Shown: positions 17,525 through 25,050 of the stretch, piece after piece
Layout: every line of letters begins with the position of its first letter
How positions within the stretch are numbered: position 1 is the first letter of the stretch
Assembly: GCA_002471665.1 (NCBI GenBank)
Contig: DKQK01000023.1
Span: forward strand, 37,422-101,421
Reading direction: 5' to 3'
DNA from: Gammaproteobacteria bacterium UBA7310
GTDB lineage: Bacteria > Pseudomonadota > Gammaproteobacteria > Pseudomonadales > Ketobacteraceae
DNA: 64,000 nt
The notes under the pieces: generated by a model
What the model saw: the letters and a program-made list of their open reading frames with translations, nothing else
Told to the model about the DNA's origin: nothing
Database searches by the model: none
Program-made: the position numbers and the translations under genes

Positions 17525-18446
17525 GCGGCTTCGACTTGCGGACGGGTTTGGTGTCAGGGTCTGCCCGAAACGGATCCTGATGCAGCAACACGTCGGCGCT
17601 GGGAAACTCGTCTTTTATTTCCTTTTCCACTTCATCACAAATATCGTGAGCCTGCCACAACGGCATATTGCCATCCAGTTCAAGATGCAGCTGAATTATC
17701 TTCACGCGCCCGGATTGTCGTGTACGCAGCTCATGAACACCAAGTACCTCAACATGATCCATGGCAATGCGTTCGATTTTGTTCTGCTCCTCTTCGGGCA
17801 GCTCGCGATCCAACAAATGTTGAATGGATTCGGTCCAGATCATAATGGCGGTGTAGAAAATATAAATCGCAATAGCAATGGCCAGCAGTGGGTCGACCTG
17901 TTGCCAACCAAATTGGGTCAGCACCAGCGCCACCACAATCCCTATATTGGTCAACAGGTCAGAAACGTAATGCAGCGAATCCGCCTTGATGGCCACTGAA
18001 TGGGTTTTGCTTATCACCCAGCGCTGGTATAACACCAGCATTAGCGTTGCAATGATGGAAAATCCCATGACACCCACTGCCACGTCTACCTGCTCCAACG
18101 GCTGTGGATTGATGATCCGCTCCAACGCCTGAACAAACAGGTAGATGGCCGAACTCATGATCAGCAGGGATTGCCCCAATCCGGCCAGCGATTCCGCCTT
18201 GCCGTGGCCAAACCGGTGCTCTTCATCTGCAGGCTGCAGGGCATAACGCACGGCGATAAAGTTAACGCAGGAGGCCAGCGCATCAATCATTGAATCCGCC
18301 AGCGAGGCCAGCACACTGACCGAGCCGGATAACCACCAGGCGTAAGCTTTCACCACCAGTAAAAGAATGGCGGTAAAAACCGACGCACTGGCTGCCAACT
18401 GCAACATGCGCCTTTCAGAATGGCTTGTAGAATACACTCCGCTCAT
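17487..18446 (-). CDS. fieF: Cation diffusion facilitator, FieF-like metal exporter
   Basis: The protein has 319 residues. It has six membrane segments in the first 215 residues, then a cytoplasmic metal-sensing domain. The metal site motifs are D-S-M-I-D in TM2 and H-Y-V-S-D in TM5, the D-x3-D/H-x3-D pattern of FieF/YiiP proteins that exchange zinc or iron(II) for protons. F-G-H-G-K-A-E-S is also conserved. The C-terminus has H-x-L-R-T-R-x-S-G and H-x-x-x-D-G-N. The tail after about 295 is basic and variable. Confidence 0.9.
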   Translation of the reverse strand: MSGVYSTSHSERRMLQLAASASVFTAILLLVVKAYAWWLSGSVSVLASLADSMIDALASCVNFIAVRYALQPADEEHRFGHGKAESLAGLGQSLLIMSSAIYLFVQALERIINPQPLEQVDVAVGVMGFSIIATLMLVLYQRWVISKTHSVAIKADSLHYVSDLLTNIGIVVALVLTQFGWQQVDPLLAIAIAIYIFYTAIMIWTESIQHLLDRELPEEEQNKIERIAMDHVEVLGVHELRTRQSGRVKIIQLHLELDGNMPLWQAHDICDEVEKEIKDEFPSADVLLHQDPFRADPDTKPVRKSKPLNPLRASKYPAR

Positions 18447-18578
18447 AACAAATTTGTATAACGCGTTTGCGTTTGGCTCCCATCAAAACCGTCAGTCCAA
18501 ACCGGATACGGTATTGAAATAAAGTAAATTGCCTCCATTATAAGCCAAGAAGCTCTTTGCCTGAACAAATAGAAGGCG

Positions 18579-19400
18579 GTGAATATGAGAACCATCAGGG
18601 AACCAGCCGTAGCCGGCCTGTTTTATCCGGACCAACCGCAGATACTGGACGCAGCGGTTGAGAAATATTTGTCAGGCGTACCTGCAAACAAGAATGATTT
18701 AGGTCAAGATTTAAGGCCTCCCAAGGCCTTGATTGTTCCCCACGCCGGATACCTTTATTCCGGCGCCACGGCGGCCCGCGCTTACCATGAACTGGCGTTA
18801 TCTGCAGACCAAATCAATCGGGTGGTGTTATTGGGCCCGTCACACCGGGTGGGTTTTCATGGCATCGCGTTCTGCGGTTCCGATTTTTATCGAACCCCCC
18901 TGGGGGATATTCCAATCGATCATTCCGCCTTGGCGATAGTGTCCGAATTACCGCAAGTGGGGCTGCTGGATCAGGCCCATGAACACGAACACAGCCTGGA
19001 GGTGCAGCTGCCGTTTTTGCAAAAAATACTGCGCAGTTTCAAACTGGTCCCTTTGGTGGTCGGGGAAGCAGACACCCAGTCCGTAGCCGAAGTCATCGAG
19101 CGTTTGTGGGGTGGCGAGGAAACCCTGTTTGTGATCAGTTCCGACCTCAGTCACTTTCATGATTACGCCACCGCGCAGCAAATGGACGCCAAAACCTGCG
19201 ATGCCATCGAATCCATGACCCCCGCTCACATCGACGATGACCAGGCCTGTGGCCGCAACCCGGTGAAGGGATTACTCAACGTGGCCCGCCGCCGACACAT
19301 GCGCGTCAAGACACTGGATATGTGTAACTCCGGCGATACCACCGGAGATCATGACCGGGTGGTGGGGTATGGTGCCTGGGCATTCTGGGAAGCATCATGA
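18579..19400 (+). CDS. amrB: MEMO1 family protein (AmmeMemoRadiSam system protein B)
   Basis: The protein has 273 residues. Family motifs are visible in order: R-E-P-A-V-A-G-L-F-Y-P at the N-terminus, V-P-H-A-G-Y-L-Y-S-G, L-G-P-S-H-R, H-E-H-S-L-E-V-Q-L-P-F-L, S-S-D-L-S-H-F and M-C-N-S-G-D. The conserved histidines correspond to the metal-binding/LigB-like fold of MEMO. The stop overlaps the AMMECR1 gene by 4 bases. The third usual partner, a radical SAM enzyme, is not next to it. The biochemical role of this set in bacteria is unsettled. Confidence 0.93.
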   Translation: MNMRTIREPAVAGLFYPDQPQILDAAVEKYLSGVPANKNDLGQDLRPPKALIVPHAGYLYSGATAARAYHELALSADQINRVVLLGPSHRVGFHGIAFCGSDFYRTPLGDIPIDHSALAIVSELPQVGLLDQAHEHEHSLEVQLPFLQKILRSFKLVPLVVGEADTQSVAEVIERLWGGEETLFVISSDLSHFHDYATAQQMDAKTCDAIESMTPAHIDDDQACGRNPVKGLLNVARRRHMRVKTLDMCNSGDTTGDHDRVVGYGAWAFWEAS

Positions 19401-19954
19401 GCCTGTCGGCAGAACACCAGCGCATACTGCTGGATATCGCCTGGCGCTCTATCCAATCCGGATTGCAGACCAACACCCCGCTTAACGTTGAGGCTGACAG
19501 CCTGCCGGCGCCGCTTACGGCACCGGGTGCCAGCTTTGTAACCCTGGAACAGGGGTCGGACCTGCGGGGCTGTATTGGCTCGCTGGAGGCTTACCGGTCT
19601 TTGGCCAGTGATGTGGCCCATAATGCGTTTTCTGCCGCCTTCAAGGATCCACGGTTCCCCCCGCTGCAGGCCGCGGAGCTATCGAATCTGACCTTACAGA
19701 TATCGGTGCTCTCAGCGCCGGTTGAGGTAACCTTCAGCGGTGAGCAGGATTTGCTGCAACAACTGGTCCCGCAGCAGGATGGATTGATCCTGCAGGAAGG
19801 GCAACGTCGCGCCACGTTTCTGCCCCAGGTCTGGGAGCAGTTACCAACCCCGGAACAATTCATCACCCACTTGAAACTGAAAGCGGGATTACCTGCCGAC
19901 TATTGGAGTGACCGCATCCGCGTCCAGCGCTATCGGGTGGAAAAATTCAGCTGA
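19397..19954 (+). CDS. amrA: AMMECR1 domain protein (AmmeMemoRadiSam system protein A)
   Basis: The protein has 185 residues. The signature L-R-G-C-I-G-S-L-E-A near residue 55 is the core AMMECR1 motif. F-S-A-A-F-K-D-P-R-F-P-P-L follows and L-P-Q-V-W-E-Q-L-P-T-P-E-Q-F lies near the end. It starts 4 bases before the amrB stop, so both are made from one message. The role is unknown; human AMMECR1 and MEMO1 homologues exist. Confidence 0.93.
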   Translation: MSLSAEHQRILLDIAWRSIQSGLQTNTPLNVEADSLPAPLTAPGASFVTLEQGSDLRGCIGSLEAYRSLASDVAHNAFSAAFKDPRFPPLQAAELSNLTLQISVLSAPVEVTFSGEQDLLQQLVPQQDGLILQEGQRRATFLPQVWEQLPTPEQFITHLKLKAGLPADYWSDRIRVQRYRVEKFS

Positions 19955-20012
19955 CCACCTGACATCCAATTGCGCGCTTTATATACTGGCCTATTTCCCA
20001 GTGAGCCAGAGT

Positions 20013-20861
20013 ATGTCCAACGATTTACGTCAGGGCGCGATTTTGCTGCTGTCCGGCGAACTGATGCTGTCCATTATGGCGGCGTTGATCAAGTACCTGT
20101 CGCAGGATGTCTCCCATGAAATGCTGGTGTTCACCCGCAATCTGTTTGGCCTGCTTTTTCTGCTCCCGCTGATTTCCCATCACGGCCTGCGCAGCCTCAA
20201 GACCACTCGTTTTGGCGCGCACTTGATGCGATCGGTTGTGGGTGTCGCCGCCATGTACGGCTACTTTTATGTCATCACCCATTTGCCCCTGGCAGAGGCC
20301 GCCCTGGTGAAACTATCTTCGCCGTTCTTTTTACCTTTGATTGCGTTGCTCTGGCTTGGCGAGAGAATCAATCTGCGCACCATGTGGGCCATCGTCATTG
20401 GCTTTGTGGGGGTTGTGTTTGTGCTGCGCCCGGGGGCTGAAACCTTTCAGCCGGTGGCACTGGTGGGTGTGGGCGCCGCTGCTCTGGCCAGCCTGGCCAA
20501 GGTCACCATCCGCCACATGGCGGACACCGAGCCCGGCCACCGCATTGTGTTCTACTTCGGTATTCTGGCCACCCTGGTGTCCGCCGTCCCCCTCCTGTGG
20601 GGCTGGACCAGCCCCGGCCTCTCCACCCTGCCCTGGCTTGCCGCGATCGGCCTGACCGGCACCCTGGGACAACTGCTGATGACCAAAGCCTACCAGGTTG
20701 CCAAACCCGGACAGGTGGGGCCGTTCACCTACACTGCGGTCCTCTATGCCGCCCTGTTCGGTTGGATGTTTTGGGATGAAGTGGTGATCATAACCACCCT
20801 CATCGGCAGCGCCCTGATCATCAGCGCCGGCATTCTGAATATGAAATCCAGCCAAAAATAG
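20013..20861 (+). CDS. EamA/DMT family permease
   Basis: The gene encodes 282 residues from the ATG at 20013; the same frame is open upstream to 19908, inside amrA, but those residues are not membrane-like. Ten hydrophobic segments in two five-helix EamA repeats are visible, with the internal boundary near residue 145. The motif L-A-E-A-A-L-V-K-L-S-S-P-F-F is typical of the drug/metabolite transporter superfamily. Substrate is unknown; family members export amino acids, nucleosides or sugars, or take up S-adenosylmethionine. It follows amrA by 58 bases on the same strand. Confidence 0.88.
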   Translation: MSNDLRQGAILLLSGELMLSIMAALIKYLSQDVSHEMLVFTRNLFGLLFLLPLISHHGLRSLKTTRFGAHLMRSVVGVAAMYGYFYVITHLPLAEAALVKLSSPFFLPLIALLWLGERINLRTMWAIVIGFVGVVFVLRPGAETFQPVALVGVGAAALASLAKVTIRHMADTEPGHRIVFYFGILATLVSAVPLLWGWTSPGLSTLPWLAAIGLTGTLGQLLMTKAYQVAKPGQVGPFTYTAVLYAALFGWMFWDEVVIITTLIGSALIISAGILNMKSSQK

Positions 20862-21096
20862 GCTTGTTGGGCGCTGCACTGGCCCCAGCAGCCAGGCCCG
20901 TGCCGATTTTTACACTCGGTTCAGACGGCCATCGGGATAATAGGAGGCCTGACGGGCGAAAAACGGTTACAGATTGACTGATCTGCCGACTCACCGACGT
21001 TACAATGCCAATGCTTTACAAATCTGTTATAAGCATCATCAAGCCACAAACACAAGAATCAACCTAATCATTGCAGTGCATAACAAGGAGACGCCA

Positions 21097-22404
21097 ATGA
21101 GTCGCGATCCAATCGGATTAGCCATGGCCACCATGAGTCGCATCGCCAGTTCTTCCTTTGTGGAACGAATGGGGCTGCGCACCACCATCGAAAAACTAAC
21201 CTACCAAGGCACCAAGTCTGGATTCAAGGCATTGGGCGTGGCCTCGCGCCAGTTTAAAAGTGCATCCCAGCTGCTGCGGCCGGAGCGGCTGGAAGCCCCG
21301 GCCCAGCCAAAAACCCAGTTCGACCTGACCATCAGCGACGAACAGCAAATGATGCGGGACAGCGTGCGGGCCTTCGCCACCGAAGTCCTGCGTCCCGCGG
21401 CGGCCAAAAGCAATGACGATGAAGCCATGAGCGCGGACATCCTGGCCCAGGCCAACGAGCTTGGGCTTTCTTACTTTGCCGTTCCTGAAAATCTGGGGGG
21501 AGCGGCCACCGAACGTTCTCCTGTGACCAGTATGTTGATCGCAGAAGACCTGGCCTATGGTGATATGGGGCTGGCGGTCGCAATACTGTCGAGCATCGGG
21601 GTCGCCAATGCGCTCACCCAGTGGGGTACCGCAACGCAGCAGTCCAAGTACCTGCCGGCGTTTCTGGAAGAAAACACCTTGCAGGCAGCCATTGCCATTA
21701 ATGAAAAGCGCCCCTTGTTCAATGCCAATGAACTGACCACCGTCGCCCTGGAAAAATCCGATGGCTACCTGCTTAATGGTGAAAAAACCATGGTGCCGCT
21801 GATCGATCAGGCGGAATTGTTCCTGGTGGCCGCCAGCTTAAACGGCAAACCGCGCCTCTTTATTGTGGAAAGCGGAAGCCAGGGGGTCACCATCGCCAAG
21901 AAGCCCAATATGGGTGTAAAAGCGGCGGCCATGGGCGATCTCAGCCTGGAGCAGGTCAGCGTCAGCAAAGATGCCCTGCTGGGTGGCGACGAGTTCGATT
22001 ACCAAGCCTTCATCAATATGGCGCGGTTGGGCTGGTGCGCGCTGGCAGTGGGTACGGCACAGGCCGTGCTGGATTACGTTATCCCTTACTGTAACGAACG
22101 GGTGGCCTTCGGCGAGCCCATCAGCCACCGTCAGGCCGTCGCCTTTATGATCGCCAACATTGGTATCGAAATGAATGCCATGCGGTTGATGACCCAAAGA
22201 GCCGTGGCCCTGGCCGAACGCGGCAAGCCCTTCGCCCGTGAAGCCTACCTGGCACGGGTTATCTGTGCAGACAAGGCCATGGAAATCGGCACCAATGGTG
22301 TCCAGCTACTGGGCGGACATGGATTCACCAAAGAACACCCCGTGGAACTGTGGTACCGCGACCTGCGCGCCATCGCAGTGATGGACGGCGGACTGCATCT
22401 TTAA
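21097..22404 (+). CDS. Acyl-CoA dehydrogenase-like subunit lacking the usual catalytic Glu
   Basis: The gene encodes 435 residues from the ATG at 21097, seven bases after AAGGAG. After an unusual N-terminal extension of about 70 residues comes an acyl-CoA dehydrogenase fold: F-D-L-T-I-S-D-E-Q-Q-M-M-R-D, L-N-G-E-K-T-M-V-P, and Q-L-L-G-G-H-G-F. Where most relatives have the base glutamate in an F-E-G-T or Y-E-G-T loop, this chain reads R-A-I-A-V-M-D-G-G-L-H-L and stops. Both the glutamate and the last helix are missing. The next gene, 27 bases on, encodes a full-featured homologue. A catalytic plus non-catalytic hetero-oligomer, as in mycobacterial alpha2-beta2 enzymes, is a reasonable inference. 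Confidence 0.85.
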   Translation: MSRDPIGLAMATMSRIASSSFVERMGLRTTIEKLTYQGTKSGFKALGVASRQFKSASQLLRPERLEAPAQPKTQFDLTISDEQQMMRDSVRAFATEVLRPAAAKSNDDEAMSADILAQANELGLSYFAVPENLGGAATERSPVTSMLIAEDLAYGDMGLAVAILSSIGVANALTQWGTATQQSKYLPAFLEENTLQAAIAINEKRPLFNANELTTVALEKSDGYLLNGEKTMVPLIDQAELFLVAASLNGKPRLFIVESGSQGVTIAKKPNMGVKAAAMGDLSLEQVSVSKDALLGGDEFDYQAFINMARLGWCALAVGTAQAVLDYVIPYCNERVAFGEPISHRQAVAFMIANIGIEMNAMRLMTQRAVALAERGKPFAREAYLARVICADKAMEIGTNGVQLLGGHGFTKEHPVELWYRDLRAIAVMDGGLHL

Positions 22405-22431
22405 TCGAATCAATTACAGGGTGAACTGATT

Positions 22432-23634
22432 ATGTATCTGGAACTACCAAAAAAACTCAAAGTCCTCGGTGACATGGCCACCAACCTGTCCGTGGAAATG
22501 CTGCGGCCGATTTCCCGCAAGTACGATCTGGCGGAACACGACTACCCCAAGGAACTGGATCTGGTGGCCTCTATGCTGGACGGCATGAACGATGGAGAAG
22601 GCGGTGCCGGCGTGGGCGCTGATCAATCCAAACAGAAAAGTGAGGACAACAACGGCGTGCGCAATGGGGCCAATATGGCAGCCTGTGTGGGCATCCAGGG
22701 TTTCTGTTGGGGTGATGTTGGGCTGCTGCTGACCCTGCCCCGACAGGGGCTGGGTAATGCCGCCATCGGTGCTGTTGCCAACGAAGAGCAGGCCAAACGC
22801 TTTCAGGGCAAATGGGCTGCCATGGCGATCACCGAACCGGGAACCGGTTCGGACTCTGCCAACATCAGTACCACCGCCAAGCTGGATGGTGATCACTATG
22901 TGTTGAACGGTGAAAAAATCTATGTCACCGCGGGCTCCCGCGCCGACATCATTGTGGTGTGGGCAACGATTGATAAGAGTGCCGGCCGCGCCGCCATCAA
23001 GTCCTTTGCCGTGGAACGCGGCACCCCCGGTATGGAGGTTACCCGGCTGGAGCACAAACTGGGCATCAAGGCTTCCGATACCGCCGCCATCTCCTTCTCC
23101 GACTGCCGTGTGCACAAAAGCAACCTGCTGGGGAACCCCGAGATCGATACCAAAAAGGGTTTCGGCGGTGTTATGCAAACCTTCGACAACACCCGGCCTT
23201 TAGTGGCAGCCATGGCGGTGGGTGTTGCCAAGGCCGCGCTGGATCGCACCAAGGAGCTGATGAAAGACTGTACTGAGCTGAATTACTCAGCCCCCATCAA
23301 CTCCGTCAGTGCCGCCGAAGCGGAAATCTATCGCATGGAAGCCGACTGGGAAGCAGCCCGCTTGCTGACCCTGCAGGCGGCCTGGATGGCGGACAACGGT
23401 AAACCCAACTCCATGGAAGCTTCCATGGCGAAAGCCAAGGCCGGCCGGGCCTGTAATGCCATTACGCTGAAATGCGTGGAACTGTGCTCCGGTTTGGGTT
23501 ACAGCGAAGACGAGCTGCTGGAGAAATGGTCGCGGGATTCCAAGATCCTGGATATATTCGAAGGCACCCAGCAAATTCAGCAGTTGATCGTAGCCCGCAG
23601 ACTGTTGAACCTGTCATCGGCGGAACTGAAATAA
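22432..23634 (+). CDS. Acyl-CoA dehydrogenase
   Basis: The protein has 400 residues. FAD- and substrate-binding motifs are intact: A-I-T-E-P-G-T-G-S-D-S near 140, Y-V-L-N-G-E-K-I-Y-V-T-A-G near 180, and L-C-S-G-L-G-Y-S. The catalytic base loop I-L-D-I-F-E-G-T-Q-Q-I-Q-Q lies near the C-terminus. It catalyses FAD-dependent alpha,beta-dehydrogenation of an acyl-CoA; chain preference cannot be read. It is the downstream partner of the 21097 gene, and an inverted repeat lies just after its stop. Confidence 0.93.
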   Translation: MYLELPKKLKVLGDMATNLSVEMLRPISRKYDLAEHDYPKELDLVASMLDGMNDGEGGAGVGADQSKQKSEDNNGVRNGANMAACVGIQGFCWGDVGLLLTLPRQGLGNAAIGAVANEEQAKRFQGKWAAMAITEPGTGSDSANISTTAKLDGDHYVLNGEKIYVTAGSRADIIVVWATIDKSAGRAAIKSFAVERGTPGMEVTRLEHKLGIKASDTAAISFSDCRVHKSNLLGNPEIDTKKGFGGVMQTFDNTRPLVAAMAVGVAKAALDRTKELMKDCTELNYSAPINSVSAAEAEIYRMEADWEAARLLTLQAAWMADNGKPNSMEASMAKAKAGRACNAITLKCVELCSGLGYSEDELLEKWSRDSKILDIFEGTQQIQQLIVARRLLNLSSAELK

Positions 23635-23650
23635 CCCAGCCTGAGCAGTC

Positions 23651-23678
23651 GTGCCGCCAGCCTTGGGGTTGGCGGCAC
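23651..23678. terminator. Hairpin between converging genes
   Basis: Perfect 9-bp arms GTGCCGCCA and TGGCGGCAC enclose ten bases. It sits between the acyl-CoA dehydrogenase stop and the nsrR stop, so it could end transcription from both sides. No clear U-run follows. Confidence 0.5.
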
Positions 23679-24106
23679 TACCCCGCGCTCACCCGCAGCA
23701 GGGTTTCCATGGACCGGCTCTTCAGCAAATCCTTCAGCGTATATTCCTTCAGGGTGTTATAGAACGCCCGCTCTGCTTTTCCCAGCACCCCCTTGAGTGT
23801 ACAGGATGCCGTAATAATGCACGGCTGTTCATCACAGTCGATCAGCGGCTTGCGCTTCTCGGTGATCTCCACCAGGTTTCCAATATTGATTTCCGCCGGT
23901 GTTTTGCGCAAAACAAAACCACCGTTCTTGCCGCGATAGGTCTCAATAATTTCGTGTTGCGCCAACATATGAACCACTTTGCGCAAATGCTCCCGCGAGA
24001 TGCCATAGCAGTCGGATATTTCCTGCATGGACACCCGCCTTTCCTGGTTGGCACCAAGAAAAAGTAAAACCCGCAGGGCATAGTCGGTATAGAGGCTCAG
24101 TTGCAT
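23678..24106 (-). CDS. nsrR: Rrf2 family NO-responsive repressor NsrR
   Basis: The gene encodes 142 residues from the ATG at 24106, giving the classical start M-Q-L-S-L-Y-T-D-Y-A-L-R-V-L. The winged helix-turn-helix covers about 1-75, with the recognition region Y-G-I-S-R-E-H-L-R-K-V-V. Three cysteines in C-D-E-Q-P-C-I-I-T-A-S-C are in the position of the Fe-S cluster ligands that sense nitric oxide. The open frame extends upstream to 24178, into the operator, but that part has no family similarity. Divergent truncated haemoglobin and a matching palindrome in the shared promoter make it an autoregulated NO switch. Confidence 0.92.
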   Translation of the reverse strand: MQLSLYTDYALRVLLFLGANQERRVSMQEISDCYGISREHLRKVVHMLAQHEIIETYRGKNGGFVLRKTPAEINIGNLVEITEKRKPLIDCDEQPCIITASCTLKGVLGKAERAFYNTLKEYTLKDLLKSRSMETLLRVSAG

Positions 24107-24157
24107 AAGGAGGGATCCGGAACATGACCGGCCCATGATATTTGAGTTGAAATTTGA

Positions 24158-24204
24158 ATACAAACATATAAGATGCATTTGTGATACATCTTATATGTTT
24201 GTAT
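24158..24204. promoter_or_regulatory. NsrR operator within an extended 18-bp-armed palindrome
   Basis: The core AAGATGCATTT-G-TGATACATCTT (24170-24192) has the 11-1-11 layout of NsrR sites. The symmetry continues outwards: ATACAAACATATAAGATG (24158-24175) is the exact inverse of 24187-24204. It lies between the nsrR start and the truncated haemoglobin gene, so one site can control both. Confidence 0.85.
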
Positions 24205-24227
24205 CACTGGACTGCAATTAGAGAGAT

Positions 24228-24279
24228 AAATTGAAGAACCAAATTGAAGAGATAAATTACAGAGAGAAACTGGAGAGAG
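24228..24279 (+). repeat. Four 13-bp tandem repeats in the haemoglobin leader
   Basis: Units AAATTGAAGAACC, AAATTGAAGAGAT, AAATTACAGAGAG and AAACTGGAGAGAG follow each other without a gap and end four bases before the ATG at 24284. The last two units supply GAGAGAG/GGAGAG ribosome-site-like purine tracts. The array lies downstream of the operator, so it is probably transcribed. Confidence 0.8.
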
Positions 24280-24283
24280 AAAC

Positions 24284-24652
24284 ATGAGCTTATATGACGA
24301 CCTGGGGGGCGCCAAAGCCTTGGATGCCGTGGTGGATTCGTTCTACAAAAAAGTGCTTGCCGATGAGCGGGTAAACGGTTTTTTTGATGTAACTGATATG
24401 GAACGGCAAGCCAAAAAACAAAAAGCGTTTCTGGCATTTGCCTTTGGCGGGCCCAACAACTACACCGGAAAAAAAATGAGCGATGGCCATGCCCATTTGG
24501 TGGAGCGCGGGCTGAACGATTCCCATGTGGATGCCATCATTGAAATCCTGGGAGCCACCCTCACGGAATTCGAAGTACCTGCGGAAAAAATCCAGGAAGC
24601 CGCCGCGGTTGCCGAAAGCGTACGGGATCAGGTACTGGGTCGAGCCCAATAA
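24284..24652 (+). CDS. glbN: Group I truncated haemoglobin
   Basis: The protein has 122 residues. The start M-S-L-Y-D-D-L-G-G and later F-A-F-G-G-P-N-N-Y-T-G, M-S-D-G-H-A-H-L (proximal histidine region) and the short A-helix-less globin length identify a 2-on-2 globin of group I. V-N-G-F-F carries the B10/CD region and H-x-x-L the haem-proximal helix. Group I members turn NO and O2 into nitrate when re-reduced. The NsrR operator upstream and the reductase gene 398 bases downstream support an NO dioxygenase role. The symbol follows family use. Confidence 0.93.
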   Translation: MSLYDDLGGAKALDAVVDSFYKKVLADERVNGFFDVTDMERQAKKQKAFLAFAFGGPNNYTGKKMSDGHAHLVERGLNDSHVDAIIEILGATLTEFEVPAEKIQEAAAVAESVRDQVLGRAQ

Positions 24653-25022
24653 TCTGGTGGCCCTTCACAACAGGCCACGGTGGCTTTGAGCTGGGCCTGT
24701 CCGGATCACTGTCAGCATTCCTACATCACATGAAAATACATTGTTGTGGGAATAACGCGGGCATAACATTGTGCTGCACCAGACTGGGACTTTCCCACTG
24801 CCATTGAGTTAATTGTGTGCCAACCAACACCATCTGCGTTGTGACAACCCCATTGCGCAGATGGCCTCGCATCGCCCTTCCTGATCGATAATAACAACCG
24901 AATATCAACTGGTTATCCGCATTTGGAATGGGTTAGCCTGACCACCACGGCGGTGATATCCCGCCCCGCAGCGGCAACCATCCCCCAGTGCAGGCCGGTT
25001 TGGAGCAATAATTGCTTGCCAC

Positions 25023-25043
25023 CCTCTAACCGTTCGTTAGAGG
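25023..25043 (+). promoter_or_regulatory. Hairpin that masks the ribosome site of the reductase gene
   Basis: CCTCTAAC (25023-25030), loop CGTTC, GTTAGAGG (25036-25043) form a perfect 8-bp stem. The GAGG of the right arm is the only plausible ribosome site for the ATG at 25051, so translation should depend on opening the stem. The remaining part of 24653-25050 has no gene. It holds one ACAGGCC...GGCCTGT inverted repeat shortly after the haemoglobin stop, which might weakly terminate. Confidence 0.6.
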
Positions 25044-25050
25044 AAATCCG

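Noticed and set aside
20974..21096. 41-codon extension of the first acyl-CoA dehydrogenase
   Set aside because: The ATG at 21097 has a strong AAGGAG site; the upstream residues look like untranslated leader.
24228..24279. CRISPR-like array
   Set aside because: Units are contiguous 13-mers with no spacers and no cas genes nearby.
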